Positions 55,864-64,000 of a stretch of 64,000 bases of DNA are shown here, in pieces. The translations under genes were made by a program, and so were the position numbers. The DNA is from Toxorhynchites rutilus septentrionalis (lineage: Eukaryota > Arthropoda > Insecta > Diptera > Culicidae), in assembly GCF_029784135.1 (NCBI RefSeq), contig NC_073746.1, forward strand, positions 264,267,598 to 264,331,597, written 5' to 3'. The notes under the pieces were generated by a model that was given only the letters and a program-made list of their open reading frames with translations, searched no databases and was not told the DNA's origin. How positions within the stretch are numbered: the first letter of the stretch is position 1; each line of letters starts with the position of its first letter.

Positions 55864-58799
55864 ATGTCTCGCCATCGGAATGTTCGTTCGTTGAATTACG
55901 AAGGTGCAATATTTGGTTCACTTTTTTATCTCTGGTGATTGTGAATTTTGTGTTCCAGAATACGATGATGATGATGACTATCATTACGGTCAGTCAGTGG
56001 AAGACGAATGTATCTCTCCAACGGATGCTCAACAATGGATCTATGATAGGGCAAAAGGTGAGCAGAGCATGTCTGCTTTCCTGGCAAACAACCGAGATAT
56101 TGAAGAAGAGGATGATGATGAATTGGAAGCAGATCGCGAAGAAGACAAGAGACACGCAAGACGAGATTCAGAGGTTGTTATAACGAATCGTATCATTAGT
56201 TTTTCAATTTTAAACCAGCAACAGTTGAAAACTAACTTCCGCATTTTGTCTTTAGTGCTATCAACTTCCGGAATTGAATGACGTAGATCGAACGCGATTG
56301 GTTTCGTGCATGGACGAAATTAGGAACATTGTCGGTGAATCAGTCACCGATAGGCAACTGGTTGAAGCAATTATGAAACACAATTACGATTTCAATAAAG
56401 CTTTGGATGAAGTTCTGAACAGTAGCAAGGCGTCGGCTACTTCCGTCGAAAACGTCAGGAAGGATAATTTGGAACCTGTCGAAAAAGGTGACTATTTGAA
56501 AATTTTATTCCTTTCCGTTTATGAGCAATTTCTAATGCCCTCACGCGTTTTTGTAATCTGGATCGTTATAACATATCTGCACCAAATGAATCTTTCGAAA
56601 AAACTGAGACTGAACAACCATTCTTTCTACTAGGCCGTATGAATAAAAACAAAATTCACCTTTACTTCATTCGAGCAGTGAGATTAAGTTTTTACTACGT
56701 TTGGTATGAATAAAAGAAACAACAAAATATTTACTTTTCGAAAATGGATGTTTAGCTGATTTCGTATGAATAAAACAGCATTCATCAAGTATTTACTTCG
56801 ATATTATCAAGTATGCTCATGAGCATACTTTGGATCTGAAAACACTATCATTCGTTTTGATGTCATATCCGATTTATGTTTAATGCTGCTATCTTGTGCT
56901 TGAAGTTAAACAAGTTAACGATCCGCATTGATGGCATTGAGCTTCGTTTACTAGTTCAGGGGAGCGTAAAAAATTGATTGATTTTCAGGCGGAATGAACA
57001 CGTTTTTAAAATTTAAATTATGAATGAAAAATAACCTTTCCGTACCAATTTGGCATTCTGTTCAAATGAAAAACACTTTTGTTTGCAGGTGGTGAAAAAC
57101 TCTTGTACGATATTGTTTCTGAAGACAACTTTATATTATAACGAAAAGTTTCAGTAATGATGTTGGAAATGTATAGACAAAGGGTTAAATAAAAGTCGGA
57201 AAAAGTGTTTTAAGTGATTAAATGATGTGAACATTTTCATTCAAATTTTAACATTTGAAAACTGGCTTCGTGTCTTCTAATATGATAGGTATTACACTAA
57301 CGAGATAGGGACCTATTCCTTTTTCATCGCGAATTCACGCTTTGTCCAAAAAGAACGTTTTGAAACGAAACCTAAACAATCAGTTGATAGATGTTTGACA
57401 AAGTAAAAACTATGTTCGAATTCGAAAATCAAATTAGTAAAGTAAACTTTTATTCATACGGATTCAAGTAAATACTAGCAAAGTTTACTTTACTTGGAAA
57501 CGGGCAGAATAAGTAAATTCTTTTTTTTATTCATACGACCTAATGCCTCCTGTTTCACGTTGTGATAGCGTTTCACAACATTTTGCAAGAATTTGTGGCA
57601 GTGTTGGCAGTTTGATTGCTGTTAATTCAAGTTTCTTCCGTTTTTTCTGAAGTCATTTGTTTTTCTGTTTCAAAATAATCACAACGTTACACACTGACCA
57701 TACGCAAATTCATGCAATGCTCTTACGATTGCTGGTGAAATATATTCGCTTATTTCATATAAAATCGGGTGAGCGTAGACTACTATCATCAGAATTATCT
57801 ATACTCTCTCTCAATCTTGTAGTTAATGTAGTGTTGACAGTTTTTAACATATTTCCAAATGTCTCTTCTATTTTCACGTTCAATTTGGTGTTTTCAACGA
57901 ATGTGTACCTTGCTTGGATTGCTTACGGAAGGTAAGATTTTACAATTCCCAAAATTTTTACAGCAAATATAACAGTGAAACAAACGCCGCAATTTTGTCT
58001 ACCTGCGGTGCGTTTCGGAACCTGTCCAGGGCAAGGAAAGGAAATCCCAACGCTGATTGCTAATCTCAGTGATTTGGTTAAAATGCGCGTGAAGAAAAAT
58101 CAAATGGATGTCGTAAATATTAGCGATGAAGAGAAAACTGATGATGAGACTGAAGGTCATGCGTTAACGCCTAAACTGTCCGACCTATCAATCGGTACCA
58201 GCGACAGCGGAATGGTTTCATCGTCTCCTTCAGAAAGTACATTTTCCAATCTAACCGACTTGGCACGTTTCCACTTACAGTCCAAGGGGGAAACCCCGAC
58301 CGGAAGCCCACTAGGCGTTGGCTTTACTGTACCAAACATTTTCAACACGCCATCTATTAGACCACCACCTGGTTACAACGGTTCTACTTCAAAATTTAAA
58401 ACGCAAACACCACTCGGGACGAAGGATTGGATAGTAGATCTGAAATCAGCTTTGATAAAAGATAAATCTGAAGTTACCCTTCGTCCAAAAATTACTCAAT
58501 CGAAGGAAGTACCAATCCATTATGGATTCATTGATTGTGACATTGTCGAGACGAAACCGATTATAGACGAATCTTGCTCGATCGATTGCTCCGCAATTAT
58601 GAAACAGACATTTGTTAATATTTCTACGGTGTCCTCTGGTTTAGGCAAAGTTTTATGTGTACGTTATCGGAAACGACAGAAAACGCGTATCCAACATGGT
58701 TTCATAAGCAAACCCGATGTAGTGCCTTTCCGTTTCAATGTTCCTTCACCGGATGATATCATTCTTGGGCATATGAGAAAGAATTGCAGATACCAATAG
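55864..58799 (+). CDS. HBS1: HBS1, short isoform with SKI7-like terminal exon, 436 aa
   Basis: Exons: 55864-55903, 55959-56173, 56256-56487 and 57976-58799; all GT-AG, phases consistent, 1311 nt. It starts MSRHRNVRSLNYE, the conserved HBS1 N-terminus, then YGQSVEDECISP and the HBS1 N-domain (residues about 89-138, MDEIRNIVGESVTDRQLVEA). Full-length HBS1 is a GTPase that with Pelota rescues stalled ribosomes. The last exon (163-436) instead ends in its own stop, carries three LSDL/LTDL motifs (193-196, 230-233, 255-258) and closes with FNVPSPDDIILGHMRK, resembling the human HBS1L short isoform that acts like yeast Ski7 and links the exosome to the SKI complex. GTPase exons would have to lie beyond the window. 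A TE (56633-57540) sits in intron 3. Confidence 0.88.
56633..57540. mobile_element. TA-target element in HBS1 intron 3, 908 bp
   Basis: The ends are GGCCGTATGAATAAAAAC and, inverted, GGTCGTATGAATAAAAA, flanked by TA. TATGAATAAAA recurs subterminally near 56640, 56705 and 56768 and, inverted, twice at the right end. The interior 56990-57300 is a diverged copy of the 1.5-kb inverted-repeat element. No transposase. Confidence 0.8.
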
Positions 58800-60180
58800 C
58801 AGTGATTGTTCTGGTACCATTATTCAGCGCCTAATGCTACCGAGGACCTGAGATGAACAATTGAAAAAACCAGGAACAATATTTTTTTTTTTTTTGATCA
58901 GCTGTATTTGTAGTCTACATTTATTTAATAACAAACTATTGCACCACATTTTACACATGTCACTTTTTAATGGTATTTTAAATATTCGATGTTCAAATAG
59001 ATAAGCAAAGTATTCAACATGTCTTCAATGTTATTGTTGGTTGTGAAACCTTCCGAAGTAAATAATTCCGTGTTCTCTATAGTAGGTTCTATCGATTTAT
59101 TATAAACTGATTTTTGTTTCAATTTCTATATATCCAAAAATCTCGTGTTACGATGTTTGTGCTTCGTTTCGTTCTTCGAAACGGCTCGACCGAAATTATG
59201 CACAAAAGCTTGGTAGGCATGAGAATAGGTCGTCAATTATATATGGTACCGCTAGGAATCCGACTACCATATATTTAATATCGATTAGGTTGGCGCTATG
59301 CAGAAAAAATCTGACTGCCTTTTTTATAAATTTAGATTCATGTATATAACCCTAAATTTAAAAAACATTTTTTATTTTTAATCGCGATTTTAGTATGTTT
59401 GTTTGAGCAGTATTCAAATAATTTTACCGTTGTTCGTTTTTCAAACATAACCAATTTATTTACGTTGTTATGACTCCTATACTCGCGCATTGGTCTTCCA
59501 GACCGAGAAATCAATAATTCGTTCATTTCTCAGAAAACATCAACTCCACTACTTTGCGATTCTCTCTAGCTTCATCTCTATTCGTCGTTCGTCATCGTTT
59601 AGCGTATCCCATGTGTTGGTAAGAAGGGGACGTGTCACTTTTTTACACTTTCGGTCTGACACACCGACGCGAATATAGGAGTAACTTTTTTGGACAAGTG
59701 CATTTTTTCATATTCTAGAATATTGTTGAATGGAATGTATAAATTAATGTTAGTGGCGTGGAATATTTATCCAGAAGGTCGTTATACATTCTTCTCTTCG
59801 ATAAAAGACCCGAAAAACACGCAACAACTGCATGAAATGTAACAAATATGTTTGTTTCGAGCATGCACTTATGCTATGTTCTGATTCTTACTCCAATGAA
59901 ACCACAATCGAATAATACGTTTTTATGTTATTTTAAAGCTCTTTGTACTTCCATGAATTATATTCAGTTGCTTACTTTCAATTAATGACAGTGAAAAATT
60001 CAAATTTCGTTATTTGTGTTGGAGTATCAAAAAATACTCTACTTTAAAGCTAAGAGAGAGGAGCCAGCTCGCGTTTGTTGTGATCACCCCTATGTCAGCG
60101 CGAACCAGTCACGGTGAACCAAGGGGAAGTATTGAAATATGTAGAAAATTTCAACATGATATTTTTTTGCAAGACGTTTT
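58800..60180. other. Downstream of the HBS1 terminal exon, no gene recognised
   Basis: There is a 15-nt T run near 58885. No GTPase-like exon (GHVDAGKST or similar) was found on the plus strand here or further to 64000. Short frames have no domain. Confidence 0.5.
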
Positions 60181-60189
60181 ATGTGAAAA

Positions 60190-60480
60190 TAATGTTGACG
60201 TTGGACTACATTTTTCATTTCTATACTGGGGTGTAAGTTCAAGGCATCGAGAATGAGAGTGTTACATTGGAGAAACAGGATTTTGAGCAATAAACCCTCT
60301 TCGCCGGTTGAAAGAAATGGTATGATAACCGCTTCATTCCAAAGAAAGAAATCTACGCGTTATATGTGTGTTACTTATTGATCCAAAAACTTGTTTCAAT
60401 AGCTCAAAAATTGTTTTGAAAGCAAGCTATTGAAATCACAAAAATCTGTATATAAGTAGGTGCCAGCTCCACTCAATTAT
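60190..60480 (+). promoter_or_regulatory. Histone-type promoter fragment, copy 2
   Basis: Same block as 2695-2980. TATATAAG is at 60449-60456 and the start-site-like CTCAATTATAATTG begins at 60472. It lies directly before the H1 tail pseudogene. Confidence 0.5.
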
Positions 60481-60514
60481 AATTGTACAGCGGTTAGATC
60501 ATTTTGGAACAGTT

Positions 60515-60705
60515 ACTGCTGCAAAAAAACAAACTTGCTGCTGTGAAGAAGGCGACCAGCAAGAAGAAAGCTGCTGGTGTGGCTGCCCGAAAGCAAAAGC
60601 CAAACAAATCCTCAAAAATCGTTGCATGCAAGCCGAAAACGCCGAACTCATAGAAATCAGTAGCAGCTTCGAAAAAACCTACCATCGCTACACATAACGC
60701 ACAAC
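60515..60705 (+). pseudogene. Histone H1 C-terminal tail pseudogene
   Basis: One frame reads LAAVKKATSKKKAAGVAARK, then KPNKSSKIVACKPKTPNS, a stop, then KSVAASKKPTIATHN: the Lys/Ala/Pro-rich tail of a linker histone. The globular domain and N-terminus are missing although a TATA box and start site lie just upstream, so an internal deletion is likely. A histone-like 3' stem-loop remnant follows at 60746-60761. Confidence 0.65.
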
Positions 60706-60745
60706 ACGAGAGAAAACAAGATAGTGTTTTCAGCAAATCAAATCC

Positions 60746-60761
60746 AGTTCTTTTCAGAAAG
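60746..60761 (+). terminator. Degenerate histone 3' stem-loop
   Basis: AGTTCTTTTCAGAAAG resembles the histone mRNA stem-loop (GGCTCTTTTCAGAGCC): the loop TTTC and four inner base pairs are kept and the outer two pairs are lost. Its position 40-60 bp after the H1 tail is as expected. Confidence 0.5.
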
Positions 60762-60799
60762 AGTTTATCAAATACTGCGGTCAAATACATTCTTTTTGT

Positions 60800-62340
60800 A
60801 ATTTCTTCGATCAAGTGCGATCAACGTAAGATTACATCTTTCGAGCACTTATTAGGAGTACAATGAATCTTGAGAAAGACAATTCATTCCTGCTCGACAC
60901 TCGCACTAAAACTGTTCACTCATCAATGTCACAAACGGGAAGTGGGTGTTGTGAGGGAGGGCAGAGTGAGCGCAACATTTATGCAGATTGATTGGACGAC
61001 AGATATGTTGTATATGGGAAATGGTATACAAATTATATTACACATAAAGGGGAGAAAGAATCTAGAAAGAATCTATTGGTTCACCTTCACTATCGGTCAA
61101 TTCGATTGGATCTTCAGTGATACTATTGCCTTGATTAAACCTGCATGTCAAATTTGAATATTGCATATGGTCCATCAGTGATGGGCAGGAATATCATGGC
61201 AAAGATGACGAGAGACTGGTGGTATAATTCTCATCTTCATCCGAATGCCTGTTAAAAATGCAGACACAGCATCCTTTTTAGTCAACCTAGTATTATTTCC
61301 ATCGGACACAAACAAAATTCCCTCAAAATGCACCTGAGAGAAATCAATGTTGGCTATTTTCATTGGAAGATAAGCTCTTATTTTATGTATTCCACATACA
61401 CACAGGTTTTTTTACGCGGGGGATACGTATCTCGTAAAAAAACCGCGTTAATTGGAAAATCCGCGTAAAACAATCTGGGTGTACGCTGCACATTCAAATT
61501 GCATCGGAGATAGACAATCATCGCCCACATTGCAAAAATCGATTCGTCGAGCTTGCAGCAATAGATCAACCTGGAACCAGTGAAAGAATACAAGAATTCG
61601 CGAAAACTGAATGAACGATCGGAAAAAGTCAAATGGGCCCAAAACACCCATAAATTCACACAAGATCTCCACCGACAAACGAATCATAAAAGTCAGTTTG
61701 CTTCTAATTTTGGATTTTGTTTTAGAAATCATAGAAATAATTCTTTAGGACAACTATATCGAAATTATCAAAAGTAAAAAATGTTTGAATGGGCCGATGC
61801 CGCTAGAAGCCATGATGTGGGTTGACCTGGTACATCTTTTATTATAATATGATTATTATAATAAATAATATGATCAGTGTTCAAATTTTTACCCCCCATA
61901 TATTCCTGTTAGACGCAGTCCTATGTTAAAAATCAAATCGGAGATAAAACGCACAAATGTACTCACTAACAAAGTTTCACGTCAAGTTTGAACACTTTTC
62001 TCATAAATGAATGACAACAACTTGCTTGATTGAAATTGTCAGTTTGGAATTTTCTTGATGAGAATGCGTAAAAAGAATAAGAAGAAAACAAACTATCTGT
62101 CATTCAGCTGGCTCCTCTCTCTCAGCTTTAAAGGAGGCTGAATTAGATGACGATAATAAAGACGAAGAAAACATATTTTTTGGAGTTTTTTCATTCATTT
62201 ATACCCTCTTCTTCAAATGAATGCAAATAAAGCCTGAAAAATACACAATGGCAACATTACAGAGAAATTCAATTTTCGGTCTGTGACACCGTGCGCGAGT
62301 AAACGTGTTATGATTTTGCACGCGAGTACAGGAGGGTTAA
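60800..62340. other. Intergenic with small repeats
   Basis: 61405-61470 is a short compound repeat of CGCGTAAAA / TTTTACGCGG motifs. 62285-62335 matches 21610-21670. Frames of 60-95 codons have no recognised domain. Confidence 0.4.
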
Positions 62341-62649
62341 ATGACAGATAGCGCTACACCTCTTCATCGAACTTCCATCCATACATACACAAGCAAGCTC
62401 AATTTGAGCTGGAAGCCTTTTAGAATTTGCACAATGAAGTGTTTAAATTTTTCAATTCACACTTGCTCGGATTACAAAATGACGATCCCGCTATTGTCCT
62501 CAATCCTGAAAAAACACAAGCTAAAGAGCAAGTATGCAGATTCAATGTGCAAGCGTTGCTGGAATCATGGTAGGTGTAGCGAGAAATTGTGATTCGAAGA
62601 ATTCATCGTTGACACACACCATTCATACGACTCTCGCCATGTTCTCCAA
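62341..62649. other. Intergenic, no gene recognised
   Basis: One 83-codon plus-strand frame (62341-62592) with scattered Cys and Lys but no recognised motif. Confidence 0.3.
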
Positions 62650-62755
62650 TGGCACCTAACGTTCACCTTCTCAAGTATTTAGTTGAGATTTCTATGCCAA
62701 GCAATACGCCTTGAATATATTCTGAGTGACAAACTCTAGAATATGTGTGACTATA
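62650..62755 (-). repeat. SINE body fragment
   Basis: It matches the body of the SINE at 35931-36215 (TAGTTGAGATTTCTATGCCAA, AATACGCCTTGAAT, GACAAACTCTAGAATA). The tRNA-like head is absent. Confidence 0.75.
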
Positions 62756-62784
62756 GTGTTAGTCAGTAGGGTTTCTGTGATCAA

Positions 62785-62890
62785 AAATCCGTTTGGACTA
62801 GATTTTCAGTCATCTACTGCGTTATACGCGATTTTCGCTATCGGAGGTGACGTTGCCAGATTATTCCGCTGGTAATCGTGGTTCTACAGT
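62785..62890. repeat. pogo/Tigger-like MITE fragment
   Basis: It contains CGCGATTTTCGCTATCGG and ends TAATCGTGGTTCTACAGTA, matching the right half of the pogo MITE nested in the 1.5-kb element. It directly precedes the MITE at 62895. Confidence 0.65.
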
Positions 62891-62894
62891 ATTA

Positions 62895-63215
62895 TGGCGG
62901 GTTTACATTAGGGAGATCTATAGCTATAGATGGATTTATTCACGTGAAAATAGGTGTAAACGGGTGAGAATAAATATGATACACTTATTCGAGGTATATA
63001 TAACTTGAATAAATTCAGCATATGTAAACGCTTGTGAATTTCTCACTGGTGAGAAATCACTAAAGTTGGATGCAGTTCTACTTCAGGTGAATAAATTCAT
63101 TGAAAATATGAATATATTCATTATAGAAGTTCACGCTAGTGTAAACGGTTGATGCGATTTCTATAAATCTCATCATATTTCTTCACATGAATATATCACT
63201 AGTCTAAACCCACCC
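62895..63215. mobile_element. Harbinger-like MITE, 321 bp, copy 2 (inverted)
   Basis: It starts TGGCGGGTTTACATTAGGG and ends with the inverse of GGGTGGGTTTAGACTAG; TTA is on both sides (62892-62894 and 63216-63218). Confidence 0.88.
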
Positions 63216-63343
63216 TTACACAAACATTAAAAAACGAGACCCCGCCACAGATATTTCATACATTATGAACATCTTTTCTAATTTGGAATTAATATTTATG
63301 AACATGCGGTTAGAGGACTCGAACAAATAAGATAGTGCGCGCG

Positions 63344-63830
63344 ATGGATTTTTATGTATATCATAGGATGTTTCGACGTGGTCCGGACTACGCCATTCTA
63401 CGATGTCGTGAGCTGTGCCAACAATTTATGGTCGACATGTACGCGAAGGTAAAGTGCGAATGATTGCAATACCTAGGACACAATCAACAAAAGCGGCGTA
63501 ATGAAGAATACATTCACTTGTGAGACGCTATCATAAACAAAGCCTACACAGTTTTTGCTATTGTCAATCCAAAACGCAGTACATTGTCATGTGTAATTTC
63601 ATGGCAAAGCATTGCGTGTGTGTTCAAATAAAAAATGAAGTGCGGTCGGATTGAATCCCACATTTTGCTGGATGTTTCTGTTGAGTTGAAGAAGCGAGGA
63701 TTACCCCATACACACATTTTTAGTTTGGTTAGTCGGCAAAATGTGGCCCTGAGAAAATGGATAGTGTAATTTCCTCGGAAATTCCAAATCTGTCTACTGA
63801 ACAACTACTCACCCGTATTCTGAAATCCGA
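63344..63830 (+). pseudogene. Helitron Rep/helicase N-terminal remnant
   Basis: Plus-strand reading: RCRELCQQFMVDMYAK, then (after a stop) LQYLGHNQQKRRNEEYIHL, another stop and DAIIN, later SVELKKRGLPHTHIF, then MDSVISSEIPN. These blocks occur in this order in the Helitron-like N-terminal domain; HTH in LPHTHI is the HUH motif of rolling-circle Rep. Stops and a replaced middle section show it is dead. No helicase part is in the window. Confidence 0.72.
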
Positions 63831-64000
63831 TCGAATCAGAATTACCCGAACGTATCGTAATTTTGTATTCTGCGAAAATGGAGACGGAGCCTTCTTGACG
63901 TTCGGAATAAACGCAGCGCCAACATCACGTTTGACCATCACCTTCTGGTTGGCGAGATCCACTTGTGCCGCCTTTCACGGATCCAGCGACAGGTGAAGAG
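63831..64000. other. Window edge, unassigned
   Basis: The minus strand has an open frame from the edge reading VDLANQKVMVKRDVGAAFIP then a possible GTAAGT-less end; the plus strand is open too. I recognise neither. Confidence 0.2.

Noticed and set aside
63757..63996. 79-codon plus-strand frame at the window edge as a gene
   Set aside because: Its beginning matches a Helitron block and the rest has no support; the minus strand is equally open.

Overview
The window looks like nuclear DNA of a culicine mosquito, most likely Aedes. The reasons are intron-containing insect genes (nerfin-1, rasp, a PIN4 parvulin and HBS1), AT-rich spacers, and a dense load of mosquito-type transposable elements (DD37E and DD34E Tc1/mariner, PIF/Harbinger, hAT-like and Harbinger-like MITEs, a tRNA-derived SINE, Helitron and non-LTR remnants). 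As I recall, the Drosophila orthologues nerfin-1, rasp and HBS1 all lie on arm 3L, which would fit one ancestral chromosome element. I could not check this. I found no CRISPR array, bacterial operon, viral gene set or rRNA gene, and no defence-type gene system.

Layout. 0-22.7 kb is almost entirely repeats: an intact-looking DD37E transposon at the left edge, a histone-type promoter fragment, two three-copy tandem arrays (198 bp and 118 bp units), a palindromic Tc1 remnant, and a nest of elements from 15.2 to 20.3 kb ending in a 203-bp (TA)n tract. 22.8-26.5 kb is the first real gene region. nerfin-1 (441 aa, zinc fingers) has a long 3' UTR with six TCTAGTC sites, the seed match of the miR-279/286/996 family, and it converges on a small RNF180/DUSP12-type zinc protein gene. 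27-38.5 kb holds three copies of one 1.5-kb terminal-inverted-repeat element; one copy carries a 3.3-kb PIF/Harbinger transposon whose exact insertion site is shown by the two uninterrupted copies. 38.86-41.01 kb holds rasp (Hedgehog acyltransferase, four exons), convergent with PIN4 and only 30 bp from it. 41-55.7 kb is repeats again, with fragments of WDR70 and Hsp90 near 44-45 kb, two hAT-like elements with 8-bp target duplications, and a large compound inverted repeat at 51.7-55.6 kb. 55.86-58.80 kb is the 5' part of HBS1, ending in a terminal exon that resembles the SKI7-like alternative last exon of animal HBS1; no GTPase exons follow inside the window. 58.8-64 kb has a histone H1 tail pseudogene, SINE and MITE fragments, and a Helitron Rep remnant.

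The functional genes act separately: neuronal fate (nerfin-1), Hedgehog lipidation (rasp), protein folding (PIN4) and mRNA surveillance (HBS1/SKI7-like). The most interesting signals are post-transcriptional (microRNA sites and alternative terminal-exon use) and structural (empty-site evidence for transposition, and repeat ends that abut TA microsatellites).
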